This document shows positions 21,464 to 29,092 of a stretch of 32,252 bases of DNA, piece after piece. Every line of letters starts with the position of its first letter. The first letter of the stretch is position 1. This DNA is from Streptomyces sp. MUM 203J (lineage in GTDB: Bacteria; Actinomycetota; Actinomycetes; Streptomycetales; Streptomycetaceae). Both the position numbers and the translations under genes were made by a program. Location of the stretch: positions 1 through 32,252 of the forward strand of contig NZ_JADWYO010000069.1 of the NCBI RefSeq assembly GCF_022414595.1. Direction: 5' to 3'. The notes under the pieces are model-generated. The model saw nothing but the letters and a program-made list of their open reading frames with translations. It had not been told where the DNA came from and ran no database searches.

Positions 21464-23749
21464 GTGGCCGCGCAGCAAGCCGTCGACTCGGTACGGGACC
21501 GTGAGATCGCGGTGGAGCAGGAACACCTGAACCGCGTCTACCGCCGACTTGAGGAGAAGATCCACGAGGCGGAGTTCCTCATGCACGACGCCGCCCGGCG
21601 CGGCCAGGTCGGCACGCCCGGGGCGCTGGCCGAGCGGGACGCCCAGGTGTTCCGGGCCGGGATCCACCTGAACCGGCTCAACAGCGAGTTCGAGGACTTC
21701 CTCTTCGGCCGGATCGACCTGCTCCACGGCAAGGACGGGAAGAAGGGGCCCGACGGCGCCTACACCTCCGTCGAGCCCGCCGACGACGCCGTACGGGACG
21801 ACAACACCGCCGACATCGGGGAGACCCTCCACATCGGGCGCCTCGGCGTGCTGGACGCCGACTACGCGCCGCTCGTCATCGACTGGCGGGCGCCCGCCGC
21901 CGCGCCGTTCTACCGGGCCACGCCCGTCGACCCCGGCCGGGTCGTACGCCGACGGGTCATCCGGTCCAAGGGCCGGAAGGTCCTGGGCGTCGAGGACGAC
22001 CTCATGCGCCCCGAACTGACCGCATCCCTCGACGGCGCCGAGCTGCCCGTCATCGGCGACGGCGCCCTCATGGCCGCGCTCGGCCGGGCCCGCAGTCACA
22101 GCATGCGGGACATCGTCTCGTCCATCCAGGCCGAGCAGGACCTGGTCATCCGCGCGCCCGCCGCCTCGGTCACGTACGTGGAGGGCGGGCCCGGCACCGG
22201 CAAGACCGCCGTCGCGCTGCACCGGGCCGCGTACCTGCTCTACCAGGACCGGCGGCGGTACGCCGGGGGCATCCTGATCGTGTCCCCCACCCCGCTGCTG
22301 GTCGCCTACACGGAGGGCGTGCTGCCCTCGCTCGGTGAGGAGGGCCAGGTCGCGATCCGCGCGCTCGGCAGCCTCGTCGACGGCGTGCAGGCCACCGCGT
22401 ACGACGAGCCCGCCGTCGCCCGCGTCAAGGGCTCCTCCAGGATGCTGAAGGTGCTGCGCAAGGCCGCGCGCGGTGCCCTGGAGCTGGGCGAGCAGCCCGG
22501 CCGCCTCCGGGTCGTCGCCTTCGGCCGGCGCCTCGAACTGGACGCGGAGGAACTGCGCCGCATCCGGATGGGCGCGCTCGGCGGCACCGCGCCCGTCAAC
22601 CTGCTGCGCCCCCGCGCCCGGCGGCTGCTGCTCGACGCCCTGTACGCGAAGACCGGGGCCGCCGCCCGGGAGGCCGACCCGGAGCTGGCCGCCGAGCTGC
22701 GTTCGTCGTTCGACGAGGACGTGACCTCGGAGGACTCCTTCGGCGAGTTCCTCGACGCCTGGTGGCCCGAGCTGACCCCGCGCCGTGTGCTGGCCGCGAT
22801 GGCCGACGAGCGGCGGCTGGGCCGCTGGTCCCGCCGGGTCCTCAACCCCGGCGAGGCCCGCCGCGTCGCCCGCTCGCTGCGCCGGGGCACACCGGAGACG
22901 TACTCCGTGCACGACGTGGCCCTGCTCGACGAGCTCCAGGCACTGCTGGGCGCGCCCGCGCGGCCCCGCAGGAAGCGTGAGGCCGACCCGCTGGACCAGC
23001 TCACCGGTCTGGAGGAGCTGATGCCCGTACGGGAGGAGTCGCAGCGGGAGCGGGCCGAGCGGCTGGCGCAGGAGCGCACCGAGTACGCGCACGTCATCGT
23101 CGACGAGGCGCAGGACCTCACGCCGATGCAGTGGCGCATGGTGGGGCGGCGCGGCCGGACGGCCACCTGGACGGTCGTCGGGGACCCGGCCCAGTCCTCC
23201 TGGTCGGTGCCGGACGAGGCCGTGGAGGCCCGGGACGAGGCGCTCGGCCGCCGGCCCAGACGCCGGTTCACGCTGACCGTGAACTACCGCAACCCGGCCG
23301 AGATCGCGGAACTGGCCGGGAAGGTGCTGGCGCTGGCCATGCCGGGCGCCGAGTCGCCGCGCGCGGTGCGGTCGACCGGCGTCGAGCCCCGGTTCGTCCC
23401 CCTGGCGGACGGTGAACTCGCTCACGTCGTCAGAGAGGAGGCGCGGCGGCTCCTGGACCGGGTCGACGGCACGGTCGGCGTCGTCGTCGCCATGGACCGG
23501 CGCGAGCAGGCCGCCCGCTGGCTCGCGGGCCTGGGCGACCGGGTGGTGGCGCTGGGCAGCCTGGAGGCGAAGGGCCTGGAGTACGACGCCACGGTCGTCG
23601 TCTCCCCGGCGGAGATCGCGGACGAGTCGCCGGCCGGGCTGCGTGTCCTGTACGTGGCCCTGACCCGCGCCACCCAGCAGCTCACCGTCATCTCCGGGCC
23701 GCGCGACGAGCCCGACGCGGACGGCGTCCCGGACCTGCTGAGGGACTGA
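21464..23749 (+). CDS. helD: HelD-type RNA polymerase recycling ATPase (UvrD/Rep-like)
   Basis: A 761-residue superfamily 1 helicase-like ATPase. The N-terminus (about 1-80) is a charged coiled coil, as in HelD proteins that insert into RNA polymerase channels. The Walker A GGPGTGKT is at 241-248 (K247), the Walker B DEAQD starts at D547-E548, and the helicase motif VALTRATQQL near the C-terminus is intact. The middle insert (about 320-500) is the family-specific region. HelD proteins release stalled polymerase from nucleic acid; a Streptomyces relative, HelR, protects against rifamycins. I see no rifamycin-associated element upstream, so ordinary recycling is more likely. GTG 21464 fits the purine-rich site upstream. 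A terminator and candidate small RNA follow. Confidence 0.88.
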   Translation: MAAQQAVDSVRDREIAVEQEHLNRVYRRLEEKIHEAEFLMHDAARRGQVGTPGALAERDAQVFRAGIHLNRLNSEFEDFLFGRIDLLHGKDGKKGPDGAYTSVEPADDAVRDDNTADIGETLHIGRLGVLDADYAPLVIDWRAPAAAPFYRATPVDPGRVVRRRVIRSKGRKVLGVEDDLMRPELTASLDGAELPVIGDGALMAALGRARSHSMRDIVSSIQAEQDLVIRAPAASVTYVEGGPGTGKTAVALHRAAYLLYQDRRRYAGGILIVSPTPLLVAYTEGVLPSLGEEGQVAIRALGSLVDGVQATAYDEPAVARVKGSSRMLKVLRKAARGALELGEQPGRLRVVAFGRRLELDAEELRRIRMGALGGTAPVNLLRPRARRLLLDALYAKTGAAAREADPELAAELRSSFDEDVTSEDSFGEFLDAWWPELTPRRVLAAMADERRLGRWSRRVLNPGEARRVARSLRRGTPETYSVHDVALLDELQALLGAPARPRRKREADPLDQLTGLEELMPVREESQRERAERLAQERTEYAHVIVDEAQDLTPMQWRMVGRRGRTATWTVVGDPAQSSWSVPDEAVEARDEALGRRPRRRFTLTVNYRNPAEIAELAGKVLALAMPGAESPRAVRSTGVEPRFVPLADGELAHVVREEARRLLDRVDGTVGVVVAMDRREQAARWLAGLGDRVVALGSLEAKGLEYDATVVVSPAEIADESPAGLRVLYVALTRATQQLTVISGPRDEPDADGVPDLLRD

Positions 23750-23806
23750 CCGGGGCGGGCTCGGGCGGGTTCGGGCGGGTGGGAACCGCGTCCCGGGAGG
23801 GTTTGT

Positions 23807-23812
23807 TAGCCT
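23807..23812 (+). promoter_or_regulatory. Candidate -10 of the small RNA
   Basis: TAGCCT is a very good HrdB -10 hexamer, 57 bases after the helD stop and facing a region without a gene. The -35 position (GAACCG or AACCGC) is weak. Predicted start is about 23819. Confidence 0.45.
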
Positions 23813-23818
23813 GGTTAC

Positions 23819-23971
23819 GGCACCGGCTCGATCCAAGCCCCCGGGCCCAACCTTCGTCGCTTCGAGCGACCACTTGCCGCGAGGCGAGCATGGCGGGTCG
23901 GTGCCATCAGCGTGTGGAGCGGGTCCGTACCGCCCCGGAGAGATCCGGGAGGGTACGGACCCGCTCCTTTT
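23819..23971 (+). ncRNA. Candidate small non-coding RNA, about 150 nt
   Basis: Bounded by the -10 TAGCCT at 23807-23812 and a strong terminator with a T-run ending near 23971. The predicted 5' end GGCACCG (23819-23825) pairs with CGGTGCC (23899-23905), closing a domain that contains the hairpin GTCGCT-TCG-AGCGAC (23856-23870). No ORF with a ribosome site is present. A small RNA called scr2952 was reported, as I recall, from S. coelicolor beside SCO2952, the orthologue of the preceding helD gene, which would be this locus. Alternatively it is only the helD 3' region. Confidence 0.5.
23916..23967 (+). terminator. Strong rho-independent terminator
   Basis: GGAGCGGGTCCGTACC (23916-23931) and its exact complement (23952-23967) form a 16-bp stem, with an inner CCGG/CCGG pairing in the 20-base loop, followed by TTTTCGTT. 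This is the best canonical terminator of the window. Confidence 0.9.
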
Positions 23972-23972
23972 C

Positions 23973-24014
23973 GTTGCACGGCACCGCACTTTCCTTGCAC
24001 GGCACCGCACTTTC
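23973..24014 (+). repeat. Two 21-bp tandem repeats upstream of malic enzyme
   Basis: Units 23973-23993 and 23994-24014 are identical except for the first base, and a partial third copy (GTTGCGCGG) follows at 24015-24023. The 21-bp period is two helical turns. Each unit carries TTGCAC, and the third copy supplies the likely -35 (TTGCGC) of the malic enzyme promoter. Confidence 0.75.
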
Positions 24015-24015
24015 G

Positions 24016-24059
24016 TTGCGCGGACAGCCATGCCTCTCGTATGGTGGAAAACAGTTTCC
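24016..24059 (+). promoter_or_regulatory. Malic enzyme promoter with overlapping operator
   Basis: TTGCGC (24016-24021), an 18-base spacer and TATGGT (24040-24045) form the promoter. GGAAA-ACAG-TTTCC (24046-24059) is a perfect dyad covering the predicted start site at about 24052, the classical position of a repressor operator. It resembles the E. coli IclR half-sites (TGGAAAT...ATTTCCA), so an IclR-family repressor is one guess. The following 40 bases are unusually A-rich for this genome. The leader would be about 150 bases. Confidence 0.55.
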
Positions 24060-24202
24060 GAAAACAAAATGAACAGAATGACCGCATTACCCGCTACTCG
24101 CAAGTAGGTGCGACGATCGGAGACCCCCGTCCCGCCACCGCCCGCATCGGGCAGGCCGCGTCGGGGCAGCAATGGAGCTAGGGAAAGCAGAGGAACTCGG
24201 CC

Positions 24203-25627
24203 ATGGCAACGGCGCCCAGCGTCTCGTACTCGATGACGGTCCGGCTGGAGGTGCCCGCGAGCGGAACCGCGGTCTCCCAGCTGACCACGGCCGTGGAGTC
24301 CTCCGGAGGCTCGGTCACCGGCCTCGACGTGACCGCGTCAGGCCATGAGAAGCTGCGCATCGACGTCACCATCGCCGCCTCCTCCACCGCGCACGCCGAC
24401 GAGATCGTCGGCAAGCTCCGCGGCATCGAGGGCGTCGTCCTGGGCAAGGTCTCCGACCGTACGTTCCTGATGCACCTCGGCGGCAAGATCGAGATGGCGT
24501 CCAAGCACCCCATCCGCAACCGTGACGACCTGTCCATGGTCTACACGCCGGGCGTGGCGCGCGTGTGCATGGCCATCGCGGAGAACCCCGAGGACGCCCG
24601 GCGGCTCACCATCAAGCGCAACTCCGTCGCCGTCGTGACGGACGGCTCCGCCGTCCTCGGCCTCGGCAACATCGGTCCCAAGGCCGCCCTGCCCGTGATG
24701 GAGGGCAAGGCCGCCCTCTTCAAGCGGTTCGCCGGCATCGACGCCTGGCCGATCTGCCTGGACACCCAGGACTCCGACGCGATCGTCGAGATCGTCAAGG
24801 CCATCGCTCCCGGCTTCGCGGGCATCAACCTGGAGGACATCTCCGCACCCCGCTGCTTCGAGATCGAGGCCCGGCTGCGCGAGGCTCTCGACATCCCGGT
24901 CTTCCACGACGACCAGCACGGCACGGCGATCGTGGTCCTCGCCGCGCTCACCAACGCGCTGCGGGTGGTGGGGAAGGCCGTCGGGGACGTACGGGTCGTG
25001 ATGTCCGGCGCCGGTGCCGCCGGTACGGCCATCCTGAAACTCCTGATCGCGGCGGGTGTCAAGCACGCGGTCGTCGCGGACATCCACGGCGTCGTGCACG
25101 CGGGCCGTGAGGACCTGGTGGAGGCGGCACCCGAGTCGCCCCTGCGCTGGATCGCGGACAACACCAACCCCGAGGGCGTCACCGGCACGCTCAAGCAGGC
25201 CGTCGTCGGCGCCGACGTCTTCATCGGCGTCTCCGCCCCGAACGTGCTGGGCGGGGACGATGTCGCGGCCATGGCCGACGGCGCCATCGTGTTCGCGCTC
25301 GCGAACCCGGACCCGGAGGTCGATCCGGCAATCGCCCGTCAGACGGCGGCAGTTGTGGCCACCGGGCGGTCCGACTTCCCCAACCAGATCAACAACGTGC
25401 TGGTGTTCCCGGGCGTCTTCCGCGGCCTGCTGGACGCCCAGTCCCACACGGTGAACACCGACATGATGCTGGCCGCCGCGACCGCGCTCGCGGACGTCGT
25501 GACCGAGGACGAGCTGAACCCGAACTACATCATCCCGTCCGTCTTCAACGACAAGGTCGCGGGCGCCGTTGCCGGTGCCGTCCGCAACGCCGCGAAGGCC
25601 GTGACAGGGGAACCCGAGTCGCTCTGA
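24203..25627 (+). CDS. NAD-dependent malic enzyme with N-terminal ACT domain
   Basis: A 474-residue enzyme that oxidatively decarboxylates malate to pyruvate and CO2 with NAD(P) reduction. Residues about 7-85 are an ACT-like regulatory domain. The catalytic part has Y114 (VYTPGVA), K169 (EGKAALF), metal ligands E211-D212 (NLEDI) and D237 (FHDDQHGT), and the dinucleotide loop SGAGAAG (268-274). GAGGA (24190-24194) precedes the ATG. The order next to HU and the helicase matches S. coelicolor SCO2951, described as NAD-dependent and linked to triacylglycerol and antibiotic precursor supply; cofactor choice here is by orthology. A likely operator overlaps its promoter. Confidence 0.93.
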   Translation: MATAPSVSYSMTVRLEVPASGTAVSQLTTAVESSGGSVTGLDVTASGHEKLRIDVTIAASSTAHADEIVGKLRGIEGVVLGKVSDRTFLMHLGGKIEMASKHPIRNRDDLSMVYTPGVARVCMAIAENPEDARRLTIKRNSVAVVTDGSAVLGLGNIGPKAALPVMEGKAALFKRFAGIDAWPICLDTQDSDAIVEIVKAIAPGFAGINLEDISAPRCFEIEARLREALDIPVFHDDQHGTAIVVLAALTNALRVVGKAVGDVRVVMSGAGAAGTAILKLLIAAGVKHAVVADIHGVVHAGREDLVEAAPESPLRWIADNTNPEGVTGTLKQAVVGADVFIGVSAPNVLGGDDVAAMADGAIVFALANPDPEVDPAIARQTAAVVATGRSDFPNQINNVLVFPGVFRGLLDAQSHTVNTDMMLAAATALADVVTEDELNPNYIIPSVFNDKVAGAVAGAVRNAAKAVTGEPESL

Positions 25628-25937
25628 CCGCGACCCGTACGGGCGTGTCGCAAGGCGGGCGCGAAGCGTCCCGCGTAGGGTGGGAGGATCTGCCTGCGCA
25701 GCCGACCCGATGTCACCAGGACGGGGCCGTGGCGCTTTTCGTGTGACCCCGGAGGGTGCCGGATTGGCTTTCCCGCCGCTGGTAGGGGCAGGATGCGTAT
25801 CCGGGCGCGACGGTCTGACAGCTGACCCGGGTCCGATCACTGTCGTAGGGCCCTGGCAGCATCGGCATCGCTGTGCCGAACATGCGGCTCCGCCGCGTGG
25901 CACGCCTCACAGGCAAGAAGAACACGGGAGTAAGAAC
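25628..25937 (+). other. Intergenic region upstream of HU
   Basis: About 310 bases without a gene. CTGACA (25815-25820), a 17-base spacer and CACTGT (25838-25843) is the most likely HU promoter, with about 90 bases of leader; the -10 is only a partial match. GGGAG (25926-25930) is the ribosome site, seven bases before the ATG. No terminator hairpin for the malic enzyme gene is obvious. Confidence 0.4.
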
Positions 25938-26219
25938 ATGAACCGCAGTGAGCTGGTGGCCGCCGTGGCCGACCGCGCCGAGGTGACCCGCAAGGATGCC
26001 GACGCCGTGCTGGCCGCGTTCGCCGAGACCGTCGGCGAGATCGTCGCCAAGGGCGACGAGAAGGTCACCATCCCCGGCTTCCTGACCTTCGAGCGCACGC
26101 ACCGTGCCGCTCGCACCGCTCGTAACCCGCAGACCGGCGAGCCGATCGACATTCCGGCCGGTTACAGCGTGAAGGTCTCCGCGGGCTCGAAGCTCAAGGA
26201 AGCCGCCAAGGGCAAGTAA
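25938..26219 (+). CDS. hup: HU-family nucleoid DNA-binding protein
   Basis: A 93-residue HU protein of the short type, without the lysine-rich C-terminal tail found on the second Streptomyces HU (HupS). The N-terminal helices MNRSELVAAVADRAEVTRKD and the DNA-binding beta-arm signature GFLTFERTHRAARTARNPQTG are intact, with the conserved RNPQTG at about 61-66 at the arm tip. It binds and bends DNA as a dimer to compact the nucleoid. Start ATG 25938 has GGGAG upstream; longer in-frame starts lie in the promoter region. A strong terminator follows. From position it corresponds to S. coelicolor HupA (SCO2950), expressed in vegetative growth. Confidence 0.97.
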   Translation: MNRSELVAAVADRAEVTRKDADAVLAAFAETVGEIVAKGDEKVTIPGFLTFERTHRAARTARNPQTGEPIDIPAGYSVKVSAGSKLKEAAKGK

Positions 26220-26238
26220 GCCCCTCAGGCGCTGAGTG

Positions 26239-26270
26239 AAGGGCGGCCACCCCTTGGGGTGGCCGCCCTT
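26239..26270 (+). terminator. Terminator after HU
   Basis: A 15-bp perfect stem (AAGGGCGGCCACCCC and its complement) with a tiny loop, 19 bases after the stop codon. Followed by CTGTTC. Confidence 0.9.
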
Positions 26271-26309
26271 CTGTTCGCCCGCGTAAGGGGCCTTGCAGGC
26301 CCGCCTGTG

Positions 26310-26347
26310 GGCATATGACGCCACGTCCGCACGAGCGGCATATGACG
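26310..26347. repeat. Direct repeat GGCATATGACG
   Basis: GGCATATGACG occurs at 26310-26320 and 26337-26347, 27 bases apart, in the short space between the HU and murA terminators. CATATG is unusual in this GC-rich context. No role known. Confidence 0.5.
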
Positions 26348-26368
26348 ACCCCTGCGTACGCAAACGAA

Positions 26369-26395
26369 ACGGCCCCCGTACGAGACGGGGGCCGT
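26369..26395 (-). terminator. Terminator of murA
   Basis: ACGGCCCCCGT (26369-26379) pairs with its complement (26385-26395) across a 5-base loop. On the minus strand it is followed by the T-rich GTTTCGTTTG, so it terminates murA, whose stop is at 26488. Confidence 0.85.
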
Positions 26396-26487
26396 GCGGC
26401 CAAACAGGTGACGGAACGTCAGGCCGACGCGCTGCCGCGCGACGGACGCCGGGGCGGACGGAGCTTCGGCCGTTCGGGGTGCCGGGG

Positions 26488-27831
26488 TCAGACGGAGGCG
26501 CGGCCGTTCGGCAGCTCGACCTTCGCCCCCAGCTCCACCAGCTTCTCCATGAAGTTCTCGTAGCCGCGGTTGATCAGGTCGATGCCGTGGACGCGGGACG
26601 TGCCCTGGGCCGCCAGCGCCGCGATCAGGTACGAGAAGCCGCCGCGCAGGTCCGGGATGACCAGGTCCGAGCCCTGCAGCCTCGTCGGGCCCGACACGAC
26701 CGCCGAGTGCAGGAAGTTGCGCTGCCCGAAGCGGCAGTCGGAGCCGCCCAGGCACTCCCGGTACAGCTGGATGTGCGCACCCATCTGGTTCAGTGCGGAA
26801 GTGAAGCCCAGCCGCGACTCGTACACCGTCTCGTGCACGATCGACAGCCCCGCCGCCTGCGTCAGCGCCACGACCAGCGGCTGCTGCCAGTCCGTCTGGA
26901 AGCCGGGGTGCACGTCCGTCTCCAGGGCGATCGCGTTCAGCGAACCGCCCGGGTGCCAGAAGCGGATGCCCTCGTCGTCGATCTCGAAGGCGCCGCCGAC
27001 CTTCCGGTACGTGTTGAGGAAGGTCATCATGGAGCGCTGCTGCGCGCCCCGCACGTAGATGTTGCCCTCGGTCGCCAGCGCCGCCGACGCCCAGGACGCC
27101 GCCTCCAGGCGGTCCGGGAGCGCGCGGTGGGTGTATCCGCCCAGCTCGTCCACACCGGTGATGCGGATCGTCCGGTCGGTGTCCATGGCGATGATCGCGC
27201 CCATCTTCTGCAGCACGCAGATGAGGTCCTCGATCTCCGGCTCGACCGCGGCGTTCGCGAGTTCCGTCACGCCCTCCGCGAGCACCGCCGTGAGCAGCAC
27301 CTGCTCAGTGGCGCCCACCGACGGGTACGGCAGCTCGATCTTCGTTCCACGCAGTCGCCGGGGCGCCTCCAGGTACTGGCCGCCCTCCCTCTTCTCGATC
27401 TTCGCGCCGAACTGGCGCAGCACCTCGAAGTGGAAGTCGATCGGCCGGCCGCCGATGTCGCAGCCGCCGAGGCCCGGGATGAAGGCGTGGCCGAGGCGGT
27501 GCAGCAGAGGGCCGCAGAAGAGGATCGGGATACGGGACGAACCCGCGTGGGCGTCGATGTCGGCGACGTTCGCGGACTCGACGTGCGTCGGGTCCATCAC
27601 CAGCTCACCCGGTTCCTCGCCCGGGCGGACGGTCACCCCGTGCAGCTGGAGCAGCCCCCGGACGACCCGCACGTCGCGGATGTCGGGCACGTTGCGCAGT
27701 CGGCTCGGGGCGCCGCCCAGCAGGGCTGCGACCATGGCCTTGGGCACGAGGTTCTTCGCGCCGCGGACGCGGATCTCGCCCTCCAGCGGGGTGCCGCCGT
27801 GGACAAGCAGTACATCGTCAGTGCCGGTCAT
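26488..27831 (-). CDS. murA: UDP-N-acetylglucosamine 1-carboxyvinyltransferase
   Basis: A 447-residue MurA, the first committed enzyme of peptidoglycan synthesis: it transfers enolpyruvate from PEP to UDP-GlcNAc in the cytoplasm. The KN pair (K27-N28) and GGCDIGGRPIDFH loop are present, with the PEP-reactive Cys at C124, so the enzyme should be fosfomycin-sensitive, unlike the mycobacterial form with Asp. The ATG at 27831 starts MTGTDDVLLVHGG, matching family N-termini; the open frame extends far upstream but only as non-coding sequence. No good Shine-Dalgarno is seen, and a small hairpin (27856-27872) lies in its leader. It converges with HU and diverges from YqgE. No truncation. Confidence 0.96.
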   Translation of the reverse strand: MTGTDDVLLVHGGTPLEGEIRVRGAKNLVPKAMVAALLGGAPSRLRNVPDIRDVRVVRGLLQLHGVTVRPGEEPGELVMDPTHVESANVADIDAHAGSSRIPILFCGPLLHRLGHAFIPGLGGCDIGGRPIDFHFEVLRQFGAKIEKREGGQYLEAPRRLRGTKIELPYPSVGATEQVLLTAVLAEGVTELANAAVEPEIEDLICVLQKMGAIIAMDTDRTIRITGVDELGGYTHRALPDRLEAASWASAALATEGNIYVRGAQQRSMMTFLNTYRKVGGAFEIDDEGIRFWHPGGSLNAIALETDVHPGFQTDWQQPLVVALTQAAGLSIVHETVYESRLGFTSALNQMGAHIQLYRECLGGSDCRFGQRNFLHSAVVSGPTRLQGSDLVIPDLRGGFSYLIAALAAQGTSRVHGIDLINRGYENFMEKLVELGAKVELPNGRASV

Positions 27832-28144
27832 GTATCTCGCGTTCCGGTGGGTCCCCCCCGGCGCAGCCGGGGAGGGTCGGGCAGGGGGCCAGGGAAAAGG
27901 GTAAGGGGCCGCAACCCCCCTCTTGTAAGGCCACGGGGCGCCGGATTCTGTAATGAATTCGGCACAACACGGTCCGTCCTGTCGGCCTTGCGGACCGTTA
28001 CGGTCCGCTTTCGGCCACCCGGGCTGTTCACGAGCGGGTGCGGGAGCGGCTGCGGGGCAGGATTCGGCGGCCGGTACGCGCGGGGCGCGCGGCCTCCGGG
28101 CGAGTGTGCCGCACAGGCCCCGCCGGGCCGCAAAGTGCGGGATC
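27832..28144. promoter_or_regulatory. Divergent murA/yqgE control region with dyads
   Basis: About 310 bases between two starts. It holds a perfect palindrome GCGGACCG-TTA-CGGTCCGC at 27990-28008, with a further half-site GGTCCG at 27971-27976, giving three alternately oriented sites. A CCCCGGC-GCA-GCCGGGG hairpin (27856-27872) lies in the murA leader. An A/T-richer patch with GAATTC at 27950-27970 probably contains the murA promoter, but I cannot assign the hexamers confidently. Confidence 0.5.
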
Positions 28145-28714
28145 ATGTCTGCCATGACCGAGGTGTCCTCGCTCGCAGGGCGGCTGCTCGTCGCCACCCC
28201 CGCGCTGGCCGACCCCAACTTCGACCGCGCGGTGGTGCTGCTCCTCGACCACGACGACGAGGGTTCCCTCGGCGTGGTCCTGAACCGCCCCACCCCCGTC
28301 GGCGTCGGGGACATCCTGGAACCCTGGGCGCCGCTCGCCGGTGAGCCCGGCGTGGTCTTCCAGGGCGGCCCCGTGTCGCTGGACTCGGCGCTCGGGCTGG
28401 CCGTGATCCCCGGCGACGAGGGCCCGCTCGGCTGGCGGCGGGTCCACGGCGCGATCGGGCTGGTCGATCTGGAGGCCCCACCGGAGCTGCTGGGGCCGGC
28501 CCTCGGATCGCTGCGGATCTTCGCCGGGTACGCGGGATGGGGGCCCGGACAGCTGGAGGACGAGCTGGCGGACGGCGCCTGGTTCGTCGTCGAGTCCGAA
28601 CCGGGGGACGTATCGTCCCCGCGGCCCGAGAGCCTGTGGCGTGCGGTGCTGCGGCGGCAGCGCAGCGAACTCGCCATGATCGCGACGTATCCGGACGACC
28701 CGAGCCTGAACTGA
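28145..28714 (+). CDS. yqgE: YqgE/AlgH family protein (DUF179)
   Basis: A 189-residue YqgE/AlgH protein. Family motifs are evident: LAGRLLVATPALADPNFDRAV near the start, VLNRPTP at about 45-51, FQGGPV at about 74-79, and FAGYAGWGPGQLEDEL at about 125-140. The cellular role of the family is not established. Two close starts, ATG 28145 and ATG 28154, are possible, and neither has a strong Shine-Dalgarno; I took the first. It diverges from murA, which is conserved from memory in Streptomyces (SCO2948-2949). A DUF3039 gene follows after 30 bases. Confidence 0.93.
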   Translation: MSAMTEVSSLAGRLLVATPALADPNFDRAVVLLLDHDDEGSLGVVLNRPTPVGVGDILEPWAPLAGEPGVVFQGGPVSLDSALGLAVIPGDEGPLGWRRVHGAIGLVDLEAPPELLGPALGSLRIFAGYAGWGPGQLEDELADGAWFVVESEPGDVSSPRPESLWRAVLRRQRSELAMIATYPDDPSLN

Positions 28715-28730
28715 TCGCGGGCCGGGTCGG

Positions 28731-28736
28731 TACCCT
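28731..28736 (+). promoter_or_regulatory. Candidate -10 for leaderless DUF3039 gene
   Basis: TACCCT ends eight bases before the ATG at 28745 with no Shine-Dalgarno between, consistent with a leaderless transcript. The -35 is unclear. Confidence 0.4.
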
Positions 28737-28744
28737 TGGCACTT

Positions 28745-29032
28745 ATGAGCACTCTCGACGAGCCCGAGCGCGGGGCAGGCACGGGGACCCTTGTAGAGCC
28801 GACGCCACAGGTGTCGCGCGGCGACGGCGACCACGAGCGCTTCGCCCACTATGTCCAGAAGGACAAGATCATGGCGAGTGCCCTGGACGGCACTCCCGTC
28901 GTCGCCCTCTGCGGCAAGGTCTGGGTGCCGGGGCGCGACCCGAAGAAGTACCCGGTCTGCCCCATGTGCAAGGAGATCTACGAATCCATGGGCGCGGGTG
29001 GCGACAAGGACAAGGGCGGCAAGGACAAGTAA
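28745..29032 (+). CDS. DUF3039 small zinc-binding protein
   Basis: A 95-residue protein of the actinobacterial DUF3039 family. The conserved core HERFAHYVQKDKIMASALDGTPVVALCGKVWVP and the CPMC pair suggest a small zinc site formed by a histidine (H30 or H34), C56, C72 and C75. The N-terminus is disordered and the C-terminus is a Lys/Gly/Asp-rich tail. Function unknown. ATG 28745 is preferred to the in-frame TTG at 28736 because the latter overlaps a -10-like hexamer. It lies 30 bases after yqgE, with a strong terminator beyond. Confidence 0.9.
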   Translation: MSTLDEPERGAGTGTLVEPTPQVSRGDGDHERFAHYVQKDKIMASALDGTPVVALCGKVWVPGRDPKKYPVCPMCKEIYESMGAGGDKDKGGKDK

Positions 29033-29050
29033 ACGGCTCCAGCCGCTGAC

Positions 29051-29092
29051 CGGGGCCCCTCGGGCGCGTTCGACGGCGCCCGAGGGGCCCCG
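29051..29092 (+). terminator. Terminator after DUF3039 gene
   Basis: A 17-bp perfect stem (CGGGGCCCCTCGGGCGC and its complement at 29076-29092) with an 8-base loop, 18 bases after the stop. Confidence 0.88.

Noticed and set aside
21449..24172. 907-codon minus-strand frame opposite helD
   Set aside because: Shadow of helD; no motifs, and the plus frame has all helicase motifs.
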